The notes below the pieces were generated by a model, which worked only from the letters and a program-made list of their open reading frames with translations, searched no databases and was not told where the DNA came from. From contig JAJEET010000158.1 in the NCBI GenBank assembly GCA_022820835.1, positions 1 to 64,000 on the forward strand: a stretch of 64,000 nt of DNA, in the 5' to 3' direction. A program made the translations under genes and the position numbers. Positions 25,412-34,245 of the stretch are shown here, one piece after another; position 1 is the first letter of the stretch, and the number at the start of each line of letters is the position of its first letter. The DNA comes from Candidatus Poribacteria bacterium (GTDB lineage: Bacteria > Poribacteria > WGA-4E > WGA-3G).

Positions 25412-26065
25412 TTATTGATTTTGCCGTTCCGATTTCAGGGCACCCCATGTCGTAGTGACCTTCTGTTTCGGGTCAACGGCTAATGCGGGGATGACCTCTA
25501 TCCCGCTAAACATCGCGTTCAGGTCTCCGGCACCAGTCGCCGCGTTGCCAGCAAATTCAAGGCTCATCACCTTGTCTTTAACCTCAATACCTTCATATCG
25601 CTTAATATCTATCTCGTTATTACCCGGTGTCACATATTCCTCTTCAACGATCTCATCTTCGATAATAATATCGAAACCTCGATTGTTCGGCGACCAGTGC
25701 TCACCGACGAGGTAAGTAACAGTGAACGTGCCTTTGCCGGTATTCAGGTCCATCTTGACCGTATCAGGGAACTGTGCCCAACTGACAGCGTAAAAGAGTT
25801 CCTTATCATAGCCTTCATCTTTCGCCAGTTTTTCGGCATCATTCGTGAGTTGTTGGACCTCAGCTGTCTGCGGTAGCTTTTCGATCCAGCCACCCCAATC
25901 TTCCTTCTCGTTCTGTCCACCGTGCCAGATACGACCCTTGGAGTCTTTGAAATCTTCCACTTTGCCACCCCATACGCGAATCTCTTCGGCGGGAATAGCG
26001 TCATAAACGATCGTTACCGTAGCGAATATGGCAAGCAACGCAACTGAAAATAGACTTCGTAGCAT
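25412..26065 (-). CDS. Secreted malectin-domain protein with VTTTWG tail, paralogue 2
   Basis: The protein has 217 residues. It aligns over its whole length with its neighbour: IRVWGGKVEDFKDSKGRIWHGG, ELFYAVSWAQFPDTVKMDL, VTYLVGEHWSPNNRGFDIII, and a tail DPKQKVTTTWGALKSERQNQ. There is an N-terminal signal peptide and an AAGGAG site seven bases before the ATG. The strong similarity indicates a recent tandem duplication. The tail motif is shared with the lamin-tail protein at 2-1678. Confidence 0.8.
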   Translation of the reverse strand: MLRSLFSVALLAIFATVTIVYDAIPAEEIRVWGGKVEDFKDSKGRIWHGGQNEKEDWGGWIEKLPQTAEVQQLTNDAEKLAKDEGYDKELFYAVSWAQFPDTVKMDLNTGKGTFTVTYLVGEHWSPNNRGFDIIIEDEIVEEEYVTPGNNEIDIKRYEGIEVKDKVMSLEFAGNAATGAGDLNAMFSGIEVIPALAVDPKQKVTTTWGALKSERQNQ

Positions 26066-26107
26066 AATTTTCTCCTTAAGTCAGGACTTGCGCAAACCAG
26101 TTTGCAG

Positions 26108-26178
26108 TCGGGATTTGTAACCCCGCTGGACTGAGGGATCGTTCCCCCGCTTTGCAGTCGGGGTTTGTAACCCCGACT
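26108..26178. repeat. Two GGGG-palindrome copies upstream of the malectin operon
   Basis: A degenerate copy (CGGGATTTGTAACCCCG, 26109-26125) and a full one (AGTCGGGGTTTGTAACCCCG, 26156-26175, then ACT). They lie 40-110 nt upstream of the malectin operon start. Confidence 0.7.
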
Positions 26179-26262
26179 GTCCTATTTTTAAATTCTACGC
26201 AATAGATACAAGTACCTTAAAAAATAACACATATATCTCATAAATTCAAATCTTTTTTTTCA

Positions 26263-26378
26263 AAGTTTTCAGTTAACAGTTGTCAATGCTCAGTTTTCAG
26301 AGAAAACTTTGCGAGTAACGTTTCTTCTGACAACTGACAACTGAAAGATTTTTCGCAGAAAAATCGTCCTGAGTACAA
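26263..26378. repeat. Dispersed CAGTT/TCGCAGAAAAATC repeat copy
   Basis: TTTTCAGTTAACAGTTGTCAATGCTCAG units and GATTTTTCGCAGAAAAATC. Together with 26108-26178 it fills the intergenic space; no gene is seen. Confidence 0.65.
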
Positions 26379-26381
26379 CAA

Positions 26382-27992
26382 CTATTCTGCCTCTTCAACA
26401 ACAATCCGCTGATTCACTTGTATATCCATCAGTGTCTGCACGATACCGCTCGGCCACTGGATGACGATCTCATCTACTTGTGTGTGATGTGCAAGCCCGA
26501 ATTCAACATCGAGACTGTTCTGTGAGAGATAGCTCTCGCCGGCTGTTACTTGCTGCACCTGATGCAGATCGCCTGCGCGCACTTTAACAACCGCGCCGAC
26601 ACCGTCCCGATTGCTCACCGTGCCGACCGTACGAATCTGAAGCCAATGCTGCCGATTACCACCGTCGTTTCGGAGCAAACTCGGTTTCGCACCACTGTTA
26701 ACAACGAGCAGATCCAGATCGCCATCCGCGTCGTAATCCGCGACGGCGACCCCCCTGCCGACACCATAAGAATCCGACTCGCGGAGACCGACAGCCTCGG
26801 AAACATCCGTGAAAGTGCCGTCCCCATTGTTCTCAAGAAAGACATCCGCTTGTCCGTGTGCTTCCCATGATGCCGGATCGATATGTCCTGCCGAGAAGAA
26901 GATGTCCAGATCGCCGTCGTTATCTGCATCAAAGAATGCCGTCCCCCAACATGTTTTGCCTAACCCCGATGCGAAGACCCCGCTCTGCGCTGATACGTCA
27001 CTAAAAGTCCCGTCCCCGTTGTTGCTATAGAGGACATTGTTTTCGTCCAGCCAGTTCGTTATGAAGATATCCAAGTCGCCATCTTTATCGTAATCTCCCC
27101 AAGTAACCCCCATCCCGCTTCGGATGTCGCCAGTCCGGCTTCTTGCATCTGGATGGTTCGTATTCGTGAACGTTAGTTCGCCGTCGTTCCGATAGAGGAT
27201 ATTCTGATCCGTATCGTTCGCGAGATAGAGGTCGAGATCACCGTCAGCGTCGTAATCCGCCGCACTGACACCGAGCGTCAAATGGAACCCACCGTTCACC
27301 TTCGCAGCGTTCGTGATGTTGATGAACCCGCCGTCCCCTTTGTTCAGATAGAGAATGTTTGCCTGTCCAAAAAAATCGTAAGGGAAGAAAACCTCGTCGC
27401 CTTGTGGAACTTTGCTATATTCGATATAGTTACCGATGTAGAGGTCGAGGTATCCGTCCGCATCATAATCTCCCCATGCGATGCCAGCCCCGAAACCGTC
27501 GTCTCCGATCCCGCCTGCCCCAGACGAGAAGCGTTTGAAAGTACCGTCACCGTTATTCCGATAGAACACATTCGCCTTATAGTTCGTGACGTACAGGTCG
27601 GCATCGCTGTCGTTATCGTAATCCGCGAAGGCGCATCCCATCCCCCAACCCGTATCACCGACACCCGCAGCATCCGTTACATCGCTGAAGGTGCCGTCTC
27701 CGTTGTTTTGATAAAGCGCGTTCTTCGGTAGCACAGCATCCGGTGTCGGTCGTACCAAAGCACTATTGACGATATAGATATCCAACCTACCGTCGTTATC
27801 ATAGTCTCGCCACGCCGCACCAGAACCGACGAGTGCCGGTACGACACGGTGATCAATTCCACCAACATGTGTAAAGTTGATACCTGTTTGTTCAGTAACA
27901 TCCACAAATCGGATATCGGCTGCGTAGCTGCCCGTGCTTGATATAAGTATGAGCATAAAAACCGCAATCACGTTCCGCAATCTATTCTGCAT
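26382..27992 (-). CDS. Secreted CRTAC1-type FG-GAP/VCBS repeat protein with ASPIC/UnbV domain
   Basis: The protein has 536 residues. After a signal peptide (about 24 residues) there are at least seven FG-GAP/VCBS repeats with calcium-loop signatures (WRDYDNDGRLDIYIVN, FADYDNDSDADLYVTN, WGDYDKDGDLDIFITN and others), forming a beta-propeller. The last about 80 residues (HWLQIRTVGTVSNRDGVGAVVKVRAG...VDEIVIQWPSGIVQ) are an ASPIC/UnbV domain. Such proteins are exported and bind calcium; their role is not known. Confidence 0.9.
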   Translation of the reverse strand: MQNRLRNVIAVFMLILISSTGSYAADIRFVDVTEQTGINFTHVGGIDHRVVPALVGSGAAWRDYDNDGRLDIYIVNSALVRPTPDAVLPKNALYQNNGDGTFSDVTDAAGVGDTGWGMGCAFADYDNDSDADLYVTNYKANVFYRNNGDGTFKRFSSGAGGIGDDGFGAGIAWGDYDADGYLDLYIGNYIEYSKVPQGDEVFFPYDFFGQANILYLNKGDGGFINITNAAKVNGGFHLTLGVSAADYDADGDLDLYLANDTDQNILYRNDGELTFTNTNHPDARSRTGDIRSGMGVTWGDYDKDGDLDIFITNWLDENNVLYSNNGDGTFSDVSAQSGVFASGLGKTCWGTAFFDADNDGDLDIFFSAGHIDPASWEAHGQADVFLENNGDGTFTDVSEAVGLRESDSYGVGRGVAVADYDADGDLDLLVVNSGAKPSLLRNDGGNRQHWLQIRTVGTVSNRDGVGAVVKVRAGDLHQVQQVTAGESYLSQNSLDVEFGLAHHTQVDEIVIQWPSGIVQTLMDIQVNQRIVVEEAE

Positions 27993-28174
27993 TCAGCTGC
28001 CTCTCTGTGTGCCTTCAGGGATATTGTTCAAACATATTATACACTAAATTTGACGTTAGGTGAATCTTAATTGTTAGTTCTTCAGAGAATCGTTATCAGT
28101 TGCAGCCGACGGCTGTTGACTAATTGCTGATGGAGACCGATGGCGGACAACCAACAGTCGTATGCCACTTTTAG

Positions 28175-28203
28175 TTGCAATTCACCTAAAAATGTGTTAA
28201 AAT
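28175..28203 (+). promoter_or_regulatory. Promoter of the HNH-rnpA operon
   Basis: TTGCAA (28175-28180), a 17-nt spacer and TAAAAT (28198-28203), 45 nt before ATG 28248. Confidence 0.6.
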
Positions 28204-28247
28204 AATAGAATGTAATCTGGTAAGAGCCAATCTTCAAGTTAGAGGGC

Positions 28248-28766
28248 ATGCAAGTGGAAATTTCTGTCTTAGTACTCAATGCAAGTTACGAAGCGATAAA
28301 CGTTTGCAACCTCCGGCGTGCTATGAAAATGGTTTTCAAAGGCACCGCACAGACGGAAGAAGTCTCAGATGTCGAAATTAATACACCAAGTACTGCGGTG
28401 AAAGTACCGCATGTCATCCGTTTGGTGAGATATGTTCACGTCCCACGGAGCGTCGTCAAGTTCTCGCGTCGGAACGTTCTTGTCCGCGACCAGTACACAT
28501 GCCAGTACTGCCGCAGGGAGTTTCCGACCGTTCAACTGACACTTGACCATGTTGTACCGATCTCCCGTGGTGGTGAGACCACTTGGGAGAACGTCGTAAC
28601 AGCGTGCAAAAAATGTAATAACAAAAAGGGGAGCAAAATGCTCTATGAGACGCAGCTAAAACTTGCACGCCAGCCCAAAACACCTTCTATCTTGACGTAT
28701 TTGCAGCTCAACCGCCATTTTCGCGGGTGCCATCCGTCCTGGAGGAAATACCTATATATCAACTAA
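28248..28766 (+). CDS. HNH endonuclease family protein
   Basis: The protein has 172 residues. The N-terminus (VEISVLVLNASYEAINVCNLRRAMKMVFKG) is typical of stand-alone HNH proteins of the McrA-like group. The HNH motif is complete: CQYCRREF, LDHVVPISRGGETTWENVVTACKKCNNKKG, with two CxxC zinc-binding pairs. It has no RuvC domain, so it is not IscB or Cas9. It ends 3 nt before rnpA, in the place where rpmH is usually found, so it is probably co-transcribed with rnpA-yidD-yidC. Its physiological target is unknown. Confidence 0.87.
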   Translation: MQVEISVLVLNASYEAINVCNLRRAMKMVFKGTAQTEEVSDVEINTPSTAVKVPHVIRLVRYVHVPRSVVKFSRRNVLVRDQYTCQYCRREFPTVQLTLDHVVPISRGGETTWENVVTACKKCNNKKGSKMLYETQLKLARQPKTPSILTYLQLNRHFRGCHPSWRKYLYIN

Positions 28767-28769
28767 GCC

Positions 28770-29123
28770 ATGCAAGACCCCGATAAACTGAAAAAGCGTT
28801 CGGAATTCCAGCGCGCCTATCAGAACGGGCGTAAGTATTGGAACCGAAACTTTGTGATATACGTCCTAAAAACCGACTTCAATGCCCTCCGGTTCGGGAT
28901 AACCGTCAGCAAAAAAACCGGAAAAAGCGTCCAGAGGAATCGAGTCAAAAGGCTAATCCGTGAATCGTTTCGGCAATTACGTCCAAAAATGAAAATAGGA
29001 TACGATGTCGTTGTCGTCGGTAGAACACCCGCCTCCCGGCTCACATGTCAGGAAGCGCAGAGCGCATTGGCGAACCTGTTCCAGAAAGCAGCAATCTTGA
29101 TCCGCAAAAACCAGAATCATTAA
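28770..29123 (+). CDS. rnpA: Ribonuclease P protein component
   Basis: The protein has 117 residues. The RNR signature is present (KSVQRNRVKRLIRESFR), with LRFGITVSKKTGKS before it and YDVVVVGR after. It is the protein cofactor of RNase P for tRNA 5' maturation. It lies in the conserved rnpA-yidD-yidC-jag-mnmE order, without rpmH upstream in this window. Confidence 0.95.
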   Translation: MQDPDKLKKRSEFQRAYQNGRKYWNRNFVIYVLKTDFNALRFGITVSKKTGKSVQRNRVKRLIRESFRQLRPKMKIGYDVVVVGRTPASRLTCQEAQSALANLFQKAAILIRKNQNH

Positions 29124-29255
29124 TGGCGCAGTTTGCTTAACGGTTGTGAGTATCACTATCTTTACAAGGAAATAGGCGTGGCACATTGTAGACAGCATCT
29201 GAAAGATGTCGAACAACTTGATAAACAACGGACAGACCGTCCATCGGATGGAAGG

Positions 29256-29459
29256 ATGATATTCATTTATCCGATCCGCTTCTATAGACGCTTTATCTCA
29301 CCCCTATTTCCTCCCTCGTGCCGCTTCTACCCGTCATGCTCACAATACACAATCGAGGCGTTAGAACGGTACGGGATACTCAAGGGATGCTGGCTAGCAA
29401 TTAAACGACTTGCAAAATGCCACCCTTATCACCCAGGGGGCTTCGATCCGCTCGAATAG
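29256..29459 (+). CDS. yidD: Membrane protein insertion efficiency factor YidD
   Basis: The protein has 67 residues. The motif [34 protein letters not shown] and the ending [12 protein letters not shown] are diagnostic. ATG 29256 with GGAAGG just upstream was chosen over a longer frame starting at TTG 29133. It assists membrane protein insertion with YidC, the next gene. Confidence 0.94.
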   Translation: MIFIYPIRFYRRFISPLFPPSCRFYPSCSQYTIEALERYGILKGCWLAIKRLAKCHPYHPGGFDPLE

Positions 29460-29498
29460 CAAATGTAAAAACACACGAAATGAGGAGCACCTATCTCA

Positions 29499-31355
29499 AT
29501 GGGCGCACGCTACGTTCTCGCACTGGTTCTGATGATTGTTGTCATGGTTGCATGGAGCATATTCTACGGCGACCGATTCGCACCAGAACCCGGTGACTCT
29601 ACAACGACCGAACAGACACCCGATACATCCGACACAGACGAAGTAACCATCGATCCGGCAACACAAGTAACATCCGACGGAACCACTGAACCCCTGAGCC
29701 CTGATCTCTTTAAACAGGTTGAGGAGAGCCCGGACGATTCAATGGTCAGTGTCCAGACCGATAACTATAGTATCGTTTTTAACGAAAAACTCGGGATCGC
29801 TAAGCAGTGGCGACTCAACCGTTTTCCAGACCGAGCAGACCCCGAAGGCGCTCCTTTGAACCTGATCCCCGAAAGCGCGCTCAACTGCCTTGCTCTAAAA
29901 TTCGGGAGCGCGCAACTCACACTTGATGCACTTCGAGCGACTTGGAAAGCTGATAAATCCGAAATCGATATTACAGGTGGACAAAACGCCGAGACGCTTA
30001 CCTTTACCACAACGATCGGAGACAAATTACGGGTCGCGAAGCAGTTCGTCTTCCATCCAAATACCTATTTCGTTGATATGACCGTCGTTTTCCAGAATGT
30101 CTCCGACGCACCGTTCCTGATGGGCGGCAACGAACCCGCTAACGGATATGAACTTCAGTGGGGACGCGGTATCAACGCCGATCTGCTCCCTTATGAAAAA
30201 AGAAGCGGGAAACGTGGACGGCACGGCAAGGAAGGCGCGAAGGCTTATATCGGGAACGGTGGCCCCAAACGACAACTCAAACCGGAGAGAGCATTAGAGA
30301 CCGTCCTCTGGGCAGGCATGGATAGCCAGTATTTCAGCGCACTCATGATCCCTGACCCGCAGATCGCAGCAACATATCGGCTAACAGAGACACCGCAGGC
30401 AAACACAGCATCCGATATGACGCTTATCGCACCGACAGAGACCGCATCACTCGTTGTACCCGGTTTTTATTTGCAACCGCAAACGAAACAAGCTAACGAA
30501 TTCCGACTCTATGTCGGTCCGAAGGACGATACAATTCTAAAGACGATAGAAGCACCGAATGGCTCGGAGACACCAGAAAGTGCCTTAAACCTATCTAAAA
30601 TTATCGACTTCGGATTCTTCTCACCCATCGCATGGGGGATGCTCTGGGTGTTCAAAGGCGTTCACAACATTTTCGGGAACTACGGCATCTCGATTATCCT
30701 ATTGACCGCACTCGTGAAGATCTTCTCTTATCCATTCACGCATAAGGCGCATAAATCGATGAAGAAGATGCAGAAACTCCAGCCGCAGCTCCTCGAATTG
30801 AAGGAGAAGTACAGAGACGATCCGCAGAAACTCAACCGCGCAACAATGCGCGTCTATAAAGAGAACGGTGTCAATCCGCTTGGTGGATGTATCCCGTGGC
30901 TTCCACAAATCCCGATCTTCTGGGCACTCTTCGCACTCTTAGGCAGCGCGGTCGAGCTGCGCGGCGCACCTTTCATGCTCTGGATTGATGACCTCTCGGC
31001 ACCAGATACGCTCATCGATCTGCCTTTCACAATCCCGTTAATTATCACACAGATAGATGCGGTACGCCTGCTGCCGATTATCAACGGGTTGACAACATGG
31101 CTTCAACAGAAATTCGTCGGGAACATGACCCCCACGACCGACAACATGCAAGCAAAATTGATGCAATTCATGCCCCTCATCTTCATCTTTATCTTCTACA
31201 ACTGGGCATCCGGGTTTGTACTTTATTGGTTATGCAACAACGTATTCACGGTCGCACAACAGTACATACAAAACAGATACGCAACCGCTGAAGACGAGAT
31301 CGTAGTCGTTGATGCAAAAAAACGGAATAGTGCTAAACAGAGACGGGATTCATAA
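29499..31355 (+). CDS. yidC: Membrane protein insertase YidC
   Basis: The protein has 618 residues. It has an N-terminal TM anchor, a large periplasmic domain (about 60-370) as in Gram-negative YidC, and the conserved five-TM insertase core from FFSPIAWGMLWVFKGVHNIFGNYGISIILLT, including the C1 loop KMQKLQPQLLELKEKYRDDPQ and the last TMs GFVLYWLCNNVFTVAQQ. The C-terminus is basic (AKKRNSAKQRRDS). It inserts proteins alone or with SecYEG. Confidence 0.97.
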   Translation: MGARYVLALVLMIVVMVAWSIFYGDRFAPEPGDSTTTEQTPDTSDTDEVTIDPATQVTSDGTTEPLSPDLFKQVEESPDDSMVSVQTDNYSIVFNEKLGIAKQWRLNRFPDRADPEGAPLNLIPESALNCLALKFGSAQLTLDALRATWKADKSEIDITGGQNAETLTFTTTIGDKLRVAKQFVFHPNTYFVDMTVVFQNVSDAPFLMGGNEPANGYELQWGRGINADLLPYEKRSGKRGRHGKEGAKAYIGNGGPKRQLKPERALETVLWAGMDSQYFSALMIPDPQIAATYRLTETPQANTASDMTLIAPTETASLVVPGFYLQPQTKQANEFRLYVGPKDDTILKTIEAPNGSETPESALNLSKIIDFGFFSPIAWGMLWVFKGVHNIFGNYGISIILLTALVKIFSYPFTHKAHKSMKKMQKLQPQLLELKEKYRDDPQKLNRATMRVYKENGVNPLGGCIPWLPQIPIFWALFALLGSAVELRGAPFMLWIDDLSAPDTLIDLPFTIPLIITQIDAVRLLPIINGLTTWLQQKFVGNMTPTTDNMQAKLMQFMPLIFIFIFYNWASGFVLYWLCNNVFTVAQQYIQNRYATAEDEIVVVDAKKRNSAKQRRDS

Positions 31356-31357
31356 TC

Positions 31358-31473
31358 TATAGTAAAACCCAAAAATAAATCAACACTTTAGAGAATAGCA
31401 AACCTACCCATCGCGGGCGGGGTTTGTAACCCCGCCTTCCATAGGTGCCTCGTTAATTGTGAGTTTTACTATA
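31358..31473. mobile_element. MITE family A, 116 bp, copy 2, between yidC and jag
   Basis: TATAGTAAAACCC at the left and GAGTTTTACTATA at the right, with a GGCGGGG...CCCCGCC palindrome at 31416-31436. It has the same length and layout as the copy at 15954-16069. It begins 2 nt after the yidC stop. A partial palindrome (about 31491-31508) and an extra CTACTATAAG follow before jag, so this may be a compound insertion. Confidence 0.85.
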
Positions 31474-31555
31474 AATCCGATGTTTCTTCAGGGTTTGAAA
31501 CCCCGCCCATTGTAAAAGTAATTACCGGATCTACTATAAGAGGAGGACACCACCT

Positions 31556-32179
31556 GTGCAACACTATATTGAAACTGAAAGCGAAACAGTAGAGGAAGCA
31601 ATTGAAAACGCACTCAGCGAACTTGAGGCGACACGCGAACAGGTTACAATCGACATTATCAGTGAGCCGACAAAAGGGATATTGAACTTCGGAGCAAAAC
31701 CTGCGAAAATTAGAGCAACGCTTAAACAAGATGTCTCCGCCGCACCTGAGACAATCCTTAAGGAAATCCTAACTCGGATGGGGGTGGACGCAAAAGTTGA
31801 AGCGAACTACGTTGACGGAAGCACGCACCTGAATATCCTCACCGACAGTCCCGCCTTACTTATCGGGAAACATGGACAGACCCTTGACGCGATTGAGCGT
31901 ATCCTCAATTGTATCGTCAATAAAGTTTCGCTCGCGAAAAAACGGGTCTTTGTTGATACCGAAGGCTACCGAGAACGACGAGAAGAACGACTCATTGAAA
32001 TGGCGAACCAAGTCGCAGATAAGGTCAGATATACCGGTAGGGATGTTGTCCTCGCACCTATGTCGGCACGCGACCGACGCGTCATCCATGTCGCACTAAA
32101 AGCGGATGAGATCATCTCTACTTACAGCCAAGGTGAAGGGGATATGCGACGCGTCATCGTTACATCACAACGACTGTAA
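31556..32179 (+). CDS. jag: Jag/KhpB RNA-binding protein (Jag-N, KH, R3H)
   Basis: The protein has 207 residues and a GTG start with GAGGAGG nine bases upstream. The Jag-N domain (1-52, ESETVEEAIENALSEL...GILNFGAKPAKI) is followed by a KH domain with the GxxG loop (LLIGKHGQTLDAIERIL) and an R3H domain (MSARDRRVIHVALK). It is an RNA-binding protein, usually encoded next to yidC, linked to cell-envelope and division regulation. Confidence 0.95.
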   Translation: MQHYIETESETVEEAIENALSELEATREQVTIDIISEPTKGILNFGAKPAKIRATLKQDVSAAPETILKEILTRMGVDAKVEANYVDGSTHLNILTDSPALLIGKHGQTLDAIERILNCIVNKVSLAKKRVFVDTEGYRERREERLIEMANQVADKVRYTGRDVVLAPMSARDRRVIHVALKADEIISTYSQGEGDMRRVIVTSQRL

Positions 32180-32201
32180 TCATCTACCAAGTATCTGCAG
32201 T

Positions 32202-32220
32202 CGGGGTTTGTAACCCCGCC
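32202..32220. repeat. GGGG palindrome between jag and mnmE
   Basis: GCAGTCGGGGTTTGTAACCCCGCC-type copy in the 53-bp jag-mnmE gap. Confidence 0.75.
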
Positions 32221-32232
32221 TTTGATAAGAAA

Positions 32233-33621
32233 ATGAAATTTCACGACACGATCGCAGCCATTGCAACCGCACGCGGTGAAGCCGGTATCGGTATCGTCCG
32301 AGTCAGCGGTTCGCTTGCACTACCGATCGCTACCGAATTGTTTCGATCACCGCGCGAAGTACCGCCGACAGAACTGCCGACGCATACCCTAACGTACGGG
32401 CATGTCGTCGATACATCGGCATCCGATGCAGTTATTGACGAAGTACTGCTCGGTGTCATGCGTGCACCGAAAACCTACACAGGCGAAGATATCGTCGAGT
32501 TCAACTGCCACGGCGGAATCGTACCGCTCACGTCTGTCTTAGACCTCGTGGTGAAAAGCGGCGCACGGATAGCGGATCCTGGCGAATTTACAAAACGTGC
32601 GTTTCTAAACGGAAAACTTGACCTCGCACAAGCCGAAGCCGTTGCGGAACTCATCGCATCGAAAACCGACCTGAGCCGAAAAATCGCTATTGAGGCACTC
32701 ACTGGAAAACTTTCGGATACTGTCAACGATCTCAATGATCGACTCGCAGCACTCCTCGCAGAAGTTGAAGCGTCTATCGACTTTCCTGAAGAAGACCTTG
32801 ATTTCATGAAGGTGGAGAAACAACTCGAAACCGCACGCTCGGTTCAGAACGACTTAACAACACTCCTTGAAACCGCTGCCGATGGACGACTTATCACGGA
32901 AGGTGTTAACGTCGCGATACTCGGTAAACCGAACGTTGGAAAATCAAGTCTGCTGAATGCACTCGTTGGAACAACCCGCGCAATCGTTACGGATATCCCC
33001 GGCACGACGCGCGATACAATTGAGGAGATGATTAATATTGGTGGTATCCCCCTGAAACTCATTGATACCGCCGGAATCCGAGCCACAGATGATGTCGTAG
33101 AACAACAAGGGGTCGAGCGCAGCAAAGCCGTGCTGGATAACGCAGAACTGCTACTGCTGATGTTTGACGCATCGCAACCACTCAACGATGCCGATCATGA
33201 ACTCTTACACATCGCACAATCCTTGAAGGCGATTCTTATTCTGAATAAGGTTGACCTACCGGTTGTGACAGCGGCAACAACACTCCTCACGCACTGCCCG
33301 AAAAAACGGGTCGTCGAGACGGTGATCCCCGATGGCAAAGGACTTGACAAACTGAAGGCAACTGTCTGTGAGGAACTACTCGGCGGAGAATTCGTCATCG
33401 GCGAATCGCCGATTGTAACGAATGCCCGCCATCAAGAAGCACTCCGACGCGCCGACGAAGCACTTGGTTATGTGGTAGAGAGTCTCGAAAACGGTATGCC
33501 GCCGGAACTCGTCGCTGTCGATCTACGTATCAGTCTTGATGGGCTCGGAGACATCGTCGGCAAAACGACCACTGAAGATATCCTCGATAGGATTTTTGCC
33601 CAATTCTGTGTCGGAAAGTGA
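32233..33621 (+). CDS. mnmE: tRNA modification GTPase MnmE
   Basis: The protein has 462 residues. The N-terminal formyl-THF-binding domain (DTIAAIATARGEAGIGIVRVSGS) is followed by a G domain with GKPNVGKSSLLNAL, DIPGTTRDTI, DTAGIR and NKVD, and a C-terminal helical domain ending in the conserved CVGK. With MnmG it modifies the wobble uridine of tRNAs. It is the last gene of the rnpA cluster. Confidence 0.97.
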   Translation: MKFHDTIAAIATARGEAGIGIVRVSGSLALPIATELFRSPREVPPTELPTHTLTYGHVVDTSASDAVIDEVLLGVMRAPKTYTGEDIVEFNCHGGIVPLTSVLDLVVKSGARIADPGEFTKRAFLNGKLDLAQAEAVAELIASKTDLSRKIAIEALTGKLSDTVNDLNDRLAALLAEVEASIDFPEEDLDFMKVEKQLETARSVQNDLTTLLETAADGRLITEGVNVAILGKPNVGKSSLLNALVGTTRAIVTDIPGTTRDTIEEMINIGGIPLKLIDTAGIRATDDVVEQQGVERSKAVLDNAELLLLMFDASQPLNDADHELLHIAQSLKAILILNKVDLPVVTAATTLLTHCPKKRVVETVIPDGKGLDKLKATVCEELLGGEFVIGESPIVTNARHQEALRRADEALGYVVESLENGMPPELVAVDLRISLDGLGDIVGKTTTEDILDRIFAQFCVGK

Positions 33622-33629
33622 TGGTCAAG

Positions 33630-34180
33630 TACCCAAAGCTAAAGCATTGGGCTTGTTAAGAGTTGCCCAACCTTTTTTCGCTTTGCTGTTCCGCAGTCTT
33701 GGCTCGTAACTTTACCTATCCGCCACTGCACGCCCCAAGCGGGCGTTTAGGAAGATTACTCTACGCTTCCCGGATAGAACCTCAGACACTTCCGACTTCG
33801 GAAGTAGAACGAGCGTCCTAAAGTCTTCGAGTTACTTGGACACGGATATAATCAACGTGTCCCATAAGGCAGACACTTCCGACTTGCCTTTATATATTTA
33901 GACGATTTAGAAACAAAAACGTTTAGGAAAAATGTTGTCCTTTTAGGTTTTTATTACCACAATATATCAGCGGGCTTTCCTCCCAAAGCTAAAGCATTGG
34001 GATTCTCGCCCGAATTCCCTTGAGAGCAAAAAACGACGAAAAAGGAACTTTTCACCTGGGACGGTGTGTCTATTTCTACTCGCTTCAAATGTCGGACAAC
34101 ACTATCGAGCAAACGACCAGCGCAGGCGCACTCAAACAAAACGAAGACGCTAAAACAGAAGAATAACGTCCAAAACCTAC
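33630..34180 (-). mobile_element. Relic of an IS200/IS605-type element with two right-end hairpins
   Basis: On the minus strand the hairpin CCCAATGCTTTAGCTTTGGG occurs twice (around 33985-34004 and 33633-33652). The first is in the context GAATCCCA..TTTAG..TGGGAG, which matches the right-end form of the complete TnpB element at 3249-3269. The 330 bp between them hold strong small hairpins (CGCCC-CAAGC-GGGCG near 33730; CTTCCGA-CT-TCGGAAG near 33789) and a repeated GACACTTCCGACTT. No tnpB domain survives; a short minus-strand frame (33954-34184) may be the last codons. It could be a guide-RNA-bearing, protein-less derivative. Confidence 0.45.
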
Positions 34181-34245
34181 ACACTGATTGTTGACAGTTA
34201 ATAGCTGACAGCCATTATTTACTGAAAATCAATAAGGAGAAATCC

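Noticed and set aside
28248-28766. HNH protein as an IscB or mini-Cas9 relative
   Set aside because: It is only 172 residues with no RuvC, bridge helix or PLMP region, and no guide RNA was seen near it.
33954-34184. A 76-codon minus-strand frame as a gene
   Set aside because: It has no ribosome site and no domain and runs through the IS right-end hairpin; at best it is the tail of a lost tnpB.
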